DNA of 64,000 nucleotides from Verrucomicrobiaceae bacterium (GCA_015075365.1 JABTUN010000003.1:62001-126000); one strand, 5' to 3'. Positions 8,211-16,520 are shown, counted from the stretch's first letter. Numbers and translations: made by a program. Notes: generated from the sequence alone by a model not told the origin.

Positions 8211-8528
8211 TCATTTATCCAATGCCTTTTGCAAAAGACTGACATCATCAGGCGACCTGGCGCGCGTTTGCCATTTTTTGTACGCTTTGCGAATCAATGA
8301 AAGTCCAGCCTCTGTAAGATCATCGGATTTTAAGCAGAAGCTTTCGTTAACTTGGCCTCTGGAATCGGTTAGCTTCCTTGTTGAAAGTGAGTTAGCTTCA
8401 AGAAAACGAGCTAATGCAGATAGCCGCTGGATAATTTCCGAATCATCCTGAAATTCCTCTCCAGCTTTTTTTAGCGACTCCGCGATTTCCTTGCGCCACT
8501 GGAAACTCGTAATTGTGAATGGAGTCAT
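8211..8528 (-). CDS. Small orphan protein, AT-rich
   Basis: A 105-residue soluble protein, predicted mostly helical (WRKEIAESLKKAGEEFQDD, then IIQRLSALARFLEANSL, ending SLLQKALDK). ATG 8528 is the only good start. Codon use is clearly AT-richer than the flanking chromosome (many aaa, gat, tta-type codons), which points to recent acquisition. It sits alone inside the mobile region, between junction sequences and a 115-bp repeat copy. I recognise no family. A cargo or immunity-type gene is possible but unsupported. Confidence 0.55.
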   Translation of the reverse strand: MTPFTITSFQWRKEIAESLKKAGEEFQDDSEIIQRLSALARFLEANSLSTRKLTDSRGQVNESFCLKSDDLTEAGLSLIRKAYKKWQTRARSPDDVSLLQKALDK

Positions 8529-8561
8529 GATGATTTTGCCGGGAAACGGGATACGGGGTCA

Positions 8562-8677
8562 GGGGAAACGGGATAGGGTGCAAAAAGTGGACACATGCAG
8601 GGCGGTCATGGGTTGGTGGCATTGGCTTCCTCCAGAACGTGTTTCCGTTCCTGCGGCACCTTCTTCATCGCCGCCTT
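8562..8677. repeat. 115-bp direct repeat, copy 2
   Basis: This is the second copy of the sequence at 6336-6450. Just before it, gggaaacgggata occurs twice in tandem (8541-8553 and 8563-8575), separated by cggggtcag. That part resembles the junction sequences at about 5305 and 8163 in inverse orientation. Confidence 0.65.
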
Positions 8678-8935
8678 CCCGTCAATAGGTCTCAACGGCC
8701 GGCAGGCGGTGATGAGACGCTTGCGGCGGACTGGGGACAGCCCGCCCAACCCGCCGCGCAAGCCGCCGCAAGGCGGTGGCACGAGAATCGAAAGACCCCG
8801 CCAATCCCGCCACAGCTTGTGTCCACAGCCACGGTCTGTGGGGTCATTGCAGGACTTTTTGGGCCTTTTACCGTGGTTTGGGAGTCGCTTGCAGCGGTTG
8901 AGCGGGAGGCTGCGGCCAAGGTGGGGTGGCTCCGC
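8678..8935. other. Non-coding stretch 3' of panC
   Basis: No gene is supported here. It contains short dyads (ccgccgcaaggcggtgg near 8770; ccacag...ctgtgg near 8815-8842). It probably carries the remnant of whatever mobile unit brought the 115-bp repeat next to panC. No terminator with a T-run is visible for panC. Confidence 0.3.
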
Positions 8936-9787
8936 TTATTTCAGCTCGATGTTGTCAATGAGCCGCGCGCTGCCGAAAAAGGCGGCGACGGCGGCGAGCA
9001 CGAGCCCGGTGGCCTCGGTGGGCGTCCGCAGCGTGGCGGCATCCACGATCTCGACATAATCGACGCGCGCGACGGGTGCCGCGGCGGTGAGGTGATCGAG
9101 GATCATCTGGCGTAGCGCTCTGCCGTCCCGCACGCCGCCTTTCACATAGGCCTCGCGTGCCTGGAGCAGCGCGGCGCGCAGGGCAGGGGCCTGCGCGCGC
9201 TCCTCCGCGCCGAGGTAGCGGTTGCGGCTGCTCATGGCGAGGCCGTCGGCCTCCCGCACGGTTTCAACGCCGTGGATGACGACGTTGAAGTCGAGATCAC
9301 GCACGAGGCGGCGGATGATGGCGAGCTGCTGGTAGTCCTTCTTGCCGAAAACCGCGTCGTCGCACTGCACGAGGTTGAAAAGCTTTGCCACGATGGTGCA
9401 CACGCCGTCGAAGTGGCCGGGGCGGCTGGCGCCGCAGAGCGTTTGGGACAGGCTCGTCTCGCGGAGCTGGATGCTGCGGTCCGGGAGGTAGAGATCCTCC
9501 GCCTTGGGCGCGAAGATGGCGTCCGCGCCGTTGTCACGGCAGAGGGAGAGGTCCTCGATGAGGGTGCGCGGGTACTTGGTAAGGTCCTCGTTGGGGCCGA
9601 ACTGCGTGGGGTTGACGAAGATGCTGACGATGACATTGCCGGCCTGCCCGGCTATCTCCCGCGCGGCGCGGACGAGCGCGGCATGGCCCTCGTGCAGCGC
9701 GCCCATGGTGGGGACAAAAACGCAGCGCGTGCCGCGGTTGATGCTGGTCCACGAGCGGAGCTGGCGGATGTTGTTGATGATGTTCAT
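8936..9787 (-). CDS. panC: Pantothenate synthetase (pantoate-beta-alanine ligase)
   Basis: This 283-residue cytosolic enzyme is full length for the family. It condenses pantoate and beta-alanine with ATP to give pantothenate, the CoA precursor. Signature motifs are all present: PTMGALHEGH (26-35, HIGH-type ATP site), FVNPTQFGPNEDL (about 57-69), GASRPGHFDGV, FGKKDYQQL (usually FGEKDYQQL) and READGLAMSSRN. The start codon overlaps the stop of the upstream ABC permease gene (ATGA at 9784-9787). Translation is therefore probably coupled, and panC is the third gene of an ABC-transporter operon, an unusual setting. Confidence 0.97.
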   Translation of the reverse strand: MNIINNIRQLRSWTSINRGTRCVFVPTMGALHEGHAALVRAAREIAGQAGNVIVSIFVNPTQFGPNEDLTKYPRTLIEDLSLCRDNGADAIFAPKAEDLYLPDRSIQLRETSLSQTLCGASRPGHFDGVCTIVAKLFNLVQCDDAVFGKKDYQQLAIIRRLVRDLDFNVVIHGVETVREADGLAMSSRNRYLGAEERAQAPALRAALLQAREAYVKGGVRDGRALRQMILDHLTAAAPVARVDYVEIVDAATLRTPTEATGLVLAAVAAFFGSARLIDNIELK

Positions 9788-10629
9788 GATTTGAGGTCCC
9801 GGGACTCAAAGACCGCATAACCAAGGGCAAACAGGGACACGTTCGTCGCCAGGACGACCGCCAGCCCGCGGAGGAGCAGCGGCCAGTCAGGCGTCTCCGC
9901 CAGCAGGCGGCCCCAAAAGCCCATGTGGCGCGTGATCAGCAGGTGCTGGTAGCTCTCCATGAAGCCGCTGGTGCGCAGGATGAAATCCACCAGCACATAG
10001 GAGAGCGCGGTGATCGTAGCAGCGGCGGGCTTGATGGGAAAGCAGGAGAAAAAGAAGGCCAGGGAGCTGATGGAGGTCATCGCCACACCGAGGCCGGCCA
10101 TGGCGGTGGCGTATTTTTGCACGCCGTGCCCCCAGTCATAAAAGGCCAGGATCTCCAGCTCCGGCACCGTGGCGCAGAAGCCGCCGCCCCAGCCGCGCAG
10201 GATGATGCCCAGCAAAAAGGCCGTCCAGGCCAGGAACTGGATCAAAAAGAACGCGTAGCCGGTGCAGGTGAGGTATTTCAGCAGCAGCACGCGGAAGCGG
10301 CTGACGGGGCGCGCCAGCAGCAGGCGCAGGTGGCCGTCCTCACCCTCCTTCGCCACGATGTCTCCCGCCACGAGGGTGAGGTAGAGCGCGCCGAGGAAGA
10401 AGACGGAGAGGGACACCACGATCATGCCCACCGTGAGCGCGGAGAAGTAGTGGTCCACATTCTCACCGGAGCCCAGGATGGCCTGCTGGATGGGCCCCAT
10501 GCCCTTCACCTGCACGAGCCAGAAGATGAGCAGCTCCAGGGCGATGAAGACGCCAAAGCCGATGTAGGTGCGGCGGCGCGCGAAGAGCTTCAGGAGCTCG
10601 CCGCTCCATTGTTGGAAGAAGAGCATCAT
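9784..10629 (-). CDS. ABC-2 type transporter permease
   Basis: A 281-residue integral membrane protein with about six hydrophobic segments. The first is about residues 22-40 (YIGFGVFIALELLIFWLV). Two more are SALTVGMIVVSLSVFFLGALY-type and the C-terminal LAVVLATNVSLFALGYAVF (quoted in parts). The cytoplasmic loop GDIVAKEGEDGHLRLLLARP is typical of NosY/ABC-2 permeases. It overlaps both neighbours by ATGA, with the ATPase gene upstream and panC downstream, so it forms the membrane half of that exporter. The substrate is unknown. Confidence 0.9.
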   Translation of the reverse strand: MMLFFQQWSGELLKLFARRRTYIGFGVFIALELLIFWLVQVKGMGPIQQAILGSGENVDHYFSALTVGMIVVSLSVFFLGALYLTLVAGDIVAKEGEDGHLRLLLARPVSRFRVLLLKYLTCTGYAFFLIQFLAWTAFLLGIILRGWGGGFCATVPELEILAFYDWGHGVQKYATAMAGLGVAMTSISSLAFFFSCFPIKPAAATITALSYVLVDFILRTSGFMESYQHLLITRHMGFWGRLLAETPDWPLLLRGLAVVLATNVSLFALGYAVFESRDLKS

Positions 10630-11519
10630 GATTTCGAGGAAAGTCCCATGTACAGCTCCTCCAGCGTGCGGCGGTGCGGCTGCCAGGAGGTCACCGGCAC
10701 GCCGCCCCGCACCAGCGCGGCCACCAGCTCGTGCGGCTCCATGCTCAGCGGCACCTCCACGATGCCGTGCTTGTCCATCCGCGCGCCGGCGCGCTCCATG
10801 ACCTCCCGTGCCAGGCCCAGGTCCGTCGTTTCGAGCTGGAACATGCGGCGCGTTTTCTCCTGGGAGGGCACCGCGCCCTCAAAGACCTTGTGGCCGTCCT
10901 TGATGATCACGCAGCGGTCGCACATCTGCTCCACCTCCACGAGGAGATGGGAGTTCAGCATGATCGTCAGGCCGTGATGCTTCCGCAGGTGCAGGATCAA
11001 CTCCCGGAACTCCCGGATGCCCTCCGGGTCCAGGCCGTCGGTGGGCTCGTCGAGCAGGAGCAGGCGTGGCTCCGGCAGCAGGGCCTGGGCCAGGGCCAGG
11101 CGCTGGCGCATGCCGTGGCTGTAGGTGGAGGCCTTCTGGTGGATGGCGCGCGTGAGGTTCACGAGCTGCACGACGCGTTTGACCTCCGTCTCGTCCCACC
11201 AGCCGGAGAGGGAGCAAAACACGCGCAGGTTCTGCCAGCCGGTCAGGTAATCATAAAAGGACGCCGCCTCGTAGATGGCACCGATCTGCCGCAGCGCCCC
11301 GGCGCGGTCCTTTTGCACGCTGCGGCCGCCGATGCGCACCTCCCCCTGGTCCGGGCGCACCATGCCCAGGGTGATGCCCATGATCGTGCTCTTTCCCGCG
11401 CCGTTGTGGCCCAGCAGGCCCAGGATTTCCCCTTCTTTGACTTCAAAACTCACGTCATCCAGCGCCACCCGGCCGGTGGGCCAGCGTTTGGTCAGATGTT
11501 TCACTTCGAGCAATGCCAT
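10626..11519 (-). CDS. ABC transporter ATP-binding protein
   Basis: A 297-residue nucleotide-binding subunit. It has Walker A GHNGAGKST (about 38-46), signature SHGMRQRLALAQAL (about 135-148), Walker B LLLLDEPTDGLDPEG and switch histidine in LNSHLL. The C-terminal extension is typical of CcmA/NatA-type ATPases that pair with ABC-2 permeases. ATG 11519 gives the canonical start MALLEVKHLTKRW. The frame is open upstream but not protein-like. It is the first gene of the ABC-permease-panC operon and is divergent from the histidine kinase gene, with about 160 bp between starts. Confidence 0.93.
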   Translation of the reverse strand: MALLEVKHLTKRWPTGRVALDDVSFEVKEGEILGLLGHNGAGKSTIMGITLGMVRPDQGEVRIGGRSVQKDRAGALRQIGAIYEAASFYDYLTGWQNLRVFCSLSGWWDETEVKRVVQLVNLTRAIHQKASTYSHGMRQRLALAQALLPEPRLLLLDEPTDGLDPEGIREFRELILHLRKHHGLTIMLNSHLLVEVEQMCDRCVIIKDGHKVFEGAVPSQEKTRRMFQLETTDLGLAREVMERAGARMDKHGIVEVPLSMEPHELVAALVRGGVPVTSWQPHRRTLEELYMGLSSKS

Positions 11520-11682
11520 GGAGCGCCAGTTTTGCGGCGTTTCCCGCCGCGCGCCAGTGGTTTGATGGCCGTCCCCAAATTCGCGGCAGGCACGGCATCG
11601 GGCGGTAAAAAACGGATTTGCCCTGCCTCCGGCCCTCTGCATGACTCCGGCGGTTTTTCACCCCCCCCCTCTCCGCACGGTC

Positions 11683-12405
11683 ATGCAGTTTCACTTCCCC
11701 ACGTCCCTGAACCTCGGCAGCGAGCACAGCGAAGGCTTTCACCAGGAGCTCCTGCGCGGACTGACGCACAAGCTGAACAACCTGCTGGCGGTCATCCAGG
11801 GCTTTAGCAGCCTCATCCTCATGACCGAGGACCTCGATCCCAGCGTCTCGGAGAACATGCAGCACATCCGGGAGGCCTCCGTGGGGGTGACAAACCTCAG
11901 CGAGCGCATCCGCTCCGCCGGCGGCTGCGCGAAGCTCAGCCCGCAGTCCCTGAACCTGAACGAGTACCTCAGCGTCATCGAGGGCGCGGTGATGGAGCCG
12001 TTTCAAAAGGCGGGCGTCCAATTGGAGGCGGATGTGCAGCCGGGGCTGCCGCCGGTGCTGGTCGATCCCACGAAGTTCAAGGACATCCTTATTGAGTTGC
12101 TGAAAAACGCCGCGGAGGCCGCACAGAAGGGCGGCGGACGCTGCGCGCTGAAAATCTGCGGTCCGGGCGTGGTCACACCCGCCGAGCAGCGCCGCGTGGA
12201 CATCCTGGTGAGCAACACCGGCTCCCAGATCGCCCCGGAGAAGATGCAGGAGATCTTCCGCCCCTTCCACGGCTCGAAAAACAGCAACCACCTGGGCCTC
12301 GGCCTCACCATCGCCGCGATGCTGAGCCACCAGATGAGCATCCAGCTCGGCGTGGCGTCGGAAAACAACACGACGACGTTCTGGCTGAGCTGCCCGACCG
12401 CTTGA
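11683..12405 (+). CDS. Soluble sensor histidine kinase core
   Basis: A 240-residue protein made only of a dimerisation/phosphoacceptor helix region and a HATPase domain. The H-box reads ELLRGLTHKLNNLLAVIQGF (His about 29). The N-box is LIELLKNAAEAA. The G-box region is HLGLGLTIAAMLSHQ near the C-terminus. There is no membrane segment, sensor domain or receiver, and no response regulator gene next to it, so its input and partner are unknown. ATG 11683 is preferred; an in-frame ATG at 11641 would add 14 residues across a run of nine C (11661-11669). Confidence 0.8.
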   Translation: MQFHFPTSLNLGSEHSEGFHQELLRGLTHKLNNLLAVIQGFSSLILMTEDLDPSVSENMQHIREASVGVTNLSERIRSAGGCAKLSPQSLNLNEYLSVIEGAVMEPFQKAGVQLEADVQPGLPPVLVDPTKFKDILIELLKNAAEAAQKGGGRCALKICGPGVVTPAEQRRVDILVSNTGSQIAPEKMQEIFRPFHGSKNSNHLGLGLTIAAMLSHQMSIQLGVASENNTTTFWLSCPTA

Positions 12406-12533
12406 GAGAGCATGAATTGAGCAGCGCGCATGGCTTGAGTGTCAATGCTGCCTGAATTCTTCGCCATAATTACGCGCAAATGCCGCGCTGGACGCCGCCG
12501 CGCCTTCCCGGGATGATGCGCGTGAACTTCACC

Positions 12534-12539
12534 AGGAGG
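12534..12539 (+). promoter_or_regulatory. Strong Shine-Dalgarno sequence
   Basis: aggagg lies eight bases before ATG 12548. It is worth noting because almost no other gene in this window has a recognisable ribosome binding site. Confidence 0.8.
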
Positions 12540-12547
12540 CCACCCCC

Positions 12548-13336
12548 ATGAATCGCTCGTTCATTCTCGCCACACTGCTGCTCGGCGGCATTACCGCGTC
12601 CGCCATGGCCGAAACCATCACCACCCTGCGTGGCCGGACCTACCAGGGCTGCCGGATCAAGCAGGTCCACCCGGACGGCGTCTCCTTCACGCACCGAGAT
12701 GGCGCGGCAAAGATCCTCTTCACCGATCTGCCGTCCTCCATGCGGTCGAAATACGGCTACGATCCCAAAAAGGCGGCGGCGTATTCGAAGAAGGTCGAGG
12801 AGGAGCGCAAGGAGGCGGCGAAACGGCGTGAGGACTACCTGCGGCGCGAGGCGGAGGCCATCGAGGCCGCTCAATTCATGAACGCCATGCGCACCGTGCA
12901 GGCGCAGAACAACCTGATCCTGTCCCAGGTGAACGGCGGCCCCTCGTGGGTGACAGGTTTCGCCTCTGTGCCGGTGGCGGGCTACTACAACGGGCTTCAG
13001 GGCTGGCCAGTGACCACGCCGATCACCGGGCCAGTGGTGCATGGCCGGCATTACCGCCAGCGCCTCAGTTGGGACAGTGTGGGCATCGCGCCGCTGGTGC
13101 CGGGTTCGGGCGGGATTTATGTGCCGCCGAGCGGTGGATTCGCGTTTTATCCGCCCGTGTGGCCTTCGTTGGGCTATGCGCGGCCGGGTTATGGCATCCA
13201 CGGCAGTTGGAATGTGGGTGGAGGGGTGCGTGTCGGCGTGGGGCTGGGCACAGTGCCGTTTTCAGCGCCCCCGGCCGGCGGGGTGGTGCCGGGCGTGTCC
13301 GTGCGTGGCAGCGCGGTGATCCCGATGCCCCGTTGA
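12548..13336 (+). CDS. Secreted hypothetical protein with Gly/Pro-rich tail
   Basis: A 262-residue exported protein with signal peptide MNRSFILATLLLGGITASAMA. A small N-terminal domain (about 22-80) reads TLRGRTYQGCRIKQVHPDG, then AKILFTDLPSSMR. This is a pattern I know from many verrucomicrobial secreted proteins and it resembles SHD1. A charged helical stretch (KKVEEERKEAAKRREDYL, about 90-110) follows. The C-terminal half is rich in Gly, Pro, Val and aromatic residues (GGFAFYPPVWPS, VGGGVRVGVGLG), like a surface or matrix-bound segment. It has the best ribosome binding site in the window, suggesting high expression. The function is unknown. Confidence 0.75.
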   Translation: MNRSFILATLLLGGITASAMAETITTLRGRTYQGCRIKQVHPDGVSFTHRDGAAKILFTDLPSSMRSKYGYDPKKAAAYSKKVEEERKEAAKRREDYLRREAEAIEAAQFMNAMRTVQAQNNLILSQVNGGPSWVTGFASVPVAGYYNGLQGWPVTTPITGPVVHGRHYRQRLSWDSVGIAPLVPGSGGIYVPPSGGFAFYPPVWPSLGYARPGYGIHGSWNVGGGVRVGVGLGTVPFSAPPAGGVVPGVSVRGSAVIPMPR

Positions 13337-13337
13337 G

Positions 13338-13357
13338 GCATGCGAACGTGCTTTTTT
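13338..13357 (+). terminator. Possible rho-independent terminator
   Basis: gcatg-cgaa-cgtgc gives a 5-bp stem with a 4-base loop, followed by six T (13352-13357), two bases after the stop codon of the secreted protein gene. The stem is short, so confidence is moderate. Confidence 0.5.
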
Positions 13358-13427
13358 GAGAAACGTGCCGCCTGGACCGCACTCGCGACGTTGCCCTGGG
13401 GCGCATCATGGCTAGTCTGACCGGCCC

Positions 13428-14321
13428 ATGACGACCCGCGATCTGCTGACACTCACGAAATTCCGCCTCAGCGCGCTGGTGATTGTCACGACCTTTGTCG
13501 GCTTCTGGCTGCGCGCGCCGCGCCCGCTGGACCTGTGGCTGCTGGCGCACACGATCATCGGCAGCACCCTGGCGGCCTTTGGCGCGGCCGTCTTCAACCA
13601 GCTCATGGAGATCGAGCCGGACTCCCGCATGCAGCGCACGGCGGACCGTCCGCTGCCCTCCGGGCGCGTGAGCCCCTCCGCCGCGTTTGGCATCGGCTGG
13701 CTCCTCAGCGCCTGGGCGCTGATCCATCTCGTCCACCGGGTCAATGTCGAGGCGGCGGCCCTCACCGCGGCCACGCTGGCTGTTTATCTCTTCATTTACA
13801 CGCCGCTGAAGCGGCAAAGCGCCACGAACACGCTTGTGGGCGCGGTTTCTGGCGCGCTGCCGCCTCTCATCGGCTGGGTGGGGGCCACAGGGCATGCGCA
13901 AGGCGTCGCACCTTATTTTCGCTGGCAGCTCATGCTCGAACCCGGCGCCATCTACCTCTTCCTGTTGCTCTTCCTGTGGCAGCTCCCGCACTTCCTGGCC
14001 ATCAACTGGATGTATCGCGACGAATATCGCAAAGGCGGCTTTGTGATGCTGGCCAACGATGATGAGCAGGGTACCCGCACCTCCCGCCATGCGCTCGCAT
14101 ACGCGCTGAGCACGATCCTGCTGATGTTTTACCCGGTTTACGCCGGCGTGGTGTCCGCCGCATGGTTCCTGCCTCCCGCGCTGCTGCTCAGCGGCTGGCT
14201 GTGCCTGCTGGCCCTGCGCTTCAACCGCCAGCCGGAGCGTCCTGCCGCCCGGAAGCTCTTTTTTTGCACGCTGATGTATCTGCCCCTCATCCTCATCGCC
14301 ACCGTACTGGCGTGGAGATGA
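13428..14321 (+). CDS. ctaB: Protohaem IX farnesyltransferase (haem O synthase)
   Basis: A 297-residue UbiA-superfamily membrane enzyme that adds a farnesyl group to haem B to make haem O for terminal oxidases. Family marks: the N-terminus TTRDLLTLTKFRLSALV, the first Asp-rich motif NQLMEIEPDSRMQRTADRPLP (about 59-79) and IYTPLKRQSATNTLVG. Then LFLWQLPHFLAINWMYRDEY with GGFVMLANDD completes the second Asp-rich region. About eight membrane helices are visible. It is followed directly by SCO and DUF420 genes, which supports a role in cytochrome oxidase assembly. Confidence 0.95.
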   Translation: MTTRDLLTLTKFRLSALVIVTTFVGFWLRAPRPLDLWLLAHTIIGSTLAAFGAAVFNQLMEIEPDSRMQRTADRPLPSGRVSPSAAFGIGWLLSAWALIHLVHRVNVEAAALTAATLAVYLFIYTPLKRQSATNTLVGAVSGALPPLIGWVGATGHAQGVAPYFRWQLMLEPGAIYLFLLLFLWQLPHFLAINWMYRDEYRKGGFVMLANDDEQGTRTSRHALAYALSTILLMFYPVYAGVVSAAWFLPPALLLSGWLCLLALRFNRQPERPAARKLFFCTLMYLPLILIATVLAWR

Positions 14322-14359
14322 TGATCCATTTCGCGCGCCCAGCCGTAACCCCTCCACCC

Positions 14360-15085
14360 ATGACTGACAGCCCTCCTCCGCCCAAAGCGCCGCTCAATCC
14401 CTGGTCCATCTGGATTCCCATCATCATTGCCGCGCTCGGCCTGGTCGTGTGCTACAACTGGCTCATCAGTCTCCAGCAAAAGGAGCACGAGCGTCAGAAA
14501 GCCGCCGCCGCAGGCCAGCCCAGCCGCCCGCCCATCATGACGCGCCTCACGGACGACCTGGAGCTCGTCGAGCGCAGCGGCAAAACGGTGCACCTGGCCG
14601 AGTTGAAGGGCAAAATCCTCGTCGCCGCCTGGGTCTTCACCCGCTGCTCCCGCGGCTGCTCCGCCGTCACGGCGCAGATGAAGAAGCTCCACGACGAGTT
14701 CGCGGATCATCCGGAGATTCACTTCCTGTCCTTTACCCTCGACACCGAGGACACGCCCGAGATTCTGTCCAAGTTTGCCTCCAATTTCGGCATCACCGGC
14801 AGCGAACGCTGGTGGTTCCTCAACGGCGACAAGACAAAGGTGCGCAATTACATGACGCGCCAGTTCGGATTCCGCCCTGTCGAGGAAATCCCGGAGAAAG
14901 ACCGCCTCGGGCCTGACGACAAATACATGCATGACTTGCGTATCGCCGTCGTCGATCACCAGGGCCATGTCCGCCGCCTGGAGGACCTCCAGAACCAGGA
15001 CCCCGCCACCGCGAAGTTTTGGGAGGAGCAAATCCGCAAGGACCTCCGCTGGCTCATCGACCATCGCGATGGCAAGGTACAGTAG
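14360..15085 (+). CDS. SCO family copper chaperone for cytochrome oxidase
   Basis: The protein has 241 residues from ATG 14360 (MTDSPPPPKAPLN). An in-frame ATG at 14318 would overlap the ctaB stop and add 14 residues. One N-terminal membrane anchor (IWIPIIIAALGLVVCYNWL) precedes a thioredoxin-fold domain on the outer face. The copper site is visible as CSRGC (the CxxxC motif, about 98-102) and the histidine in KYMHDLRIAVVD (about 193). SCO proteins deliver copper to the CuA or CuB centre. Position between haem O synthase and DUF420 fits an oxidase-assembly operon. No oxidase subunit gene is in the window. Confidence 0.9.
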   Translation: MTDSPPPPKAPLNPWSIWIPIIIAALGLVVCYNWLISLQQKEHERQKAAAAGQPSRPPIMTRLTDDLELVERSGKTVHLAELKGKILVAAWVFTRCSRGCSAVTAQMKKLHDEFADHPEIHFLSFTLDTEDTPEILSKFASNFGITGSERWWFLNGDKTKVRNYMTRQFGFRPVEEIPEKDRLGPDDKYMHDLRIAVVDHQGHVRRLEDLQNQDPATAKFWEEQIRKDLRWLIDHRDGKVQ

Positions 15086-15185
15086 CCAGACGGGAGTGGT
15101 GGAGACATGGAGTGCTGAAGTCTCACTCCGAATTGATGCACCGCTCCAATTCACCACTCCAACACTCCACCGCCCCCATTCCCTC
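15086..15185. repeat. Iterated GGAGTGGTG-type low-complexity repeat
   Basis: The spacer between the SCO and DUF420 genes contains ggagtggtggagacatgg near its start and, in inverse orientation, caccactccaacactccacc near its end. It reads as repeats of a GGAGTG unit on both strands, so the spacer could fold on itself. No promoter is evident. Confidence 0.35.
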
Positions 15186-15620
15186 ATGACCGTCCAGGAA
15201 CTCCCCAAACTCTACACTCTCTTCAACGCCTGTGCGCTGCTGCACATCATCCTGGGCCTCGCCATGATCAAGGCGGGCCAGCGCAAGGCGCACATCGCCA
15301 GCATGGTGGTCGCGCTGCTCTTTTCGACCGCGTTTCTGGGCTGTTACCTCTATTACCACTACCATGCCGGGCATGTGAAATTTGCCGGCACAGGACTCAC
15401 GCGGCCCGTGTACTTTACCATCCTTTTCACGCACATCCCGCTGGCCGTGCTGAACCTGCCCATGATCATCATGACGGTCGTCCCGGCGGTGCGTCATCGT
15501 TTCGACAAACACAAGCGCATGGCAAAGTGGACCACGCCCGTCTGGATCTATGTGTCCGTCACCGGTATCATCGTCTATTTTATGTGTTACGTCTGGTATG
15601 GCCCGCCCATCCGCCCGTGA
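15186..15620 (+). CDS. DUF420 family membrane protein (CtaM/YozB-like)
   Basis: A 144-residue integral membrane protein with four hydrophobic helices. Conserved histidines include ALLHIILGLAMI, LYYHYHAGHVKF and LFTHIPLAVLNLP. The last helix is WIYVSVTGIIVYFMCYVWY. DUF420 proteins are linked to assembly of haem-copper oxidases; CtaM in Firmicutes is the studied example. Placement after ctaB and SCO supports that here. ATG 15186 is the first in-frame start that gives the family N-terminus. Confidence 0.85.
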   Translation: MTVQELPKLYTLFNACALLHIILGLAMIKAGQRKAHIASMVVALLFSTAFLGCYLYYHYHAGHVKFAGTGLTRPVYFTILFTHIPLAVLNLPMIIMTVVPAVRHRFDKHKRMAKWTTPVWIYVSVTGIIVYFMCYVWYGPPIRP

Positions 15621-15719
15621 GCGGATTTCGACATGGATGGTCGGACGTCATGGGGGATGAAGAGCCGCCTGCCCCCGTCCTTTTCGTCATCCAGGTTTTG
15701 TGTTTCACCTTCCCCAAGC

Positions 15720-16520
15720 ATGGCCTCCTCCAAGCATCGCTTCATCCTCTGCTTCGACTTTGACGGCACCCTTGTGCATCCACAGAGCGATCCTGTGTAT
15801 CATCCCGGCCTGGGCCAGATGATCCAGGCTCTGCGCGCCCAAGGCGCGGCCTGGGTGGTGAACACCGGCCGCAGTCTGAACCAGACCATCGACGGACTGG
15901 CCCAGCACGGCATCTACATGGAGCCGGACTTCATCATCGCCCAGGAGTGTGACATTTATAAGCCGGGCTTCTTCAGCCGCTGGACCGACTTCGGCTCCTG
16001 GAACCGCCAGGCACGCCGCGCGCACGAGCGCTTCGTGAAGGACCACCAGCCCTCCCTCCAGGCCATCCGCCAGATGGTCGAGACGCAGACGGAGGCGTCC
16101 TTCATCAGCGGAGACGATGGCGGCATCGGCGTGGTGGCCTCGAACGACGCCGAGATGGACCACATCTGCGCCTACATCGACTCGCACACCCGCCAGTTCC
16201 CGGACATTGGCTACCAGCGCAACAGCATCTACCTGCGCTTTTCCCACAGCGGTTACAGCAAGGGCACCGCCCTGGCGGAGCTCTCCCGCCTTCTCGGCCT
16301 CGACGCCACGGCCTGCTTCGCCGCCGGGGACAATTACAACGACCTCAGCATGCTAGATCCGCTCCATGCCCGGATGATCGCCTGCCCGGGCAACGCGCTC
16401 GATCCCATCAAGCACCTGGTGCATTCCCGCGGCGGCTTTGTGGCCTCGAAGCCCGCCAGCGAGGGCATGATGGAGGCGCTCACGCACTACTTCGGCGGCG
16501 GGTCCGTCCCGGTGGCCTGA
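15720..16520 (+). CDS. HAD family hydrolase, Cof-like phosphatase
   Basis: A 266-residue cytosolic phosphatase. HAD motif I is CFDFDGTLV (nucleophile Asp about 13). Motif II is VVNTGRS, the motif III lysine is in YSKGTALAELSRLLGLD, and motif IV is AAGDNYNDLSML. The central cap (about 85-190) is of the C2 type typical of Cof and sucrose-phosphatase-like HADs. The physiological substrate is probably a sugar phosphate but cannot be read from sequence. ATG 15720 was chosen because the 29 residues upstream of it in frame are not protein-like. Confidence 0.88.
   Translation: MASSKHRFILCFDFDGTLVHPQSDPVYHPGLGQMIQALRAQGAAWVVNTGRSLNQTIDGLAQHGIYMEPDFIIAQECDIYKPGFFSRWTDFGSWNRQARRAHERFVKDHQPSLQAIRQMVETQTEASFISGDDGGIGVVASNDAEMDHICAYIDSHTRQFPDIGYQRNSIYLRFSHSGYSKGTALAELSRLLGLDATACFAAGDNYNDLSMLDPLHARMIACPGNALDPIKHLVHSRGGFVASKPASEGMMEALTHYFGGGSVPVA

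Noticed and set aside
6336..8677. CRISPR array
   Set aside because: Only two copies of a 115-bp repeat about 2.1 kb apart; no short regularly spaced repeats and no cas genes.
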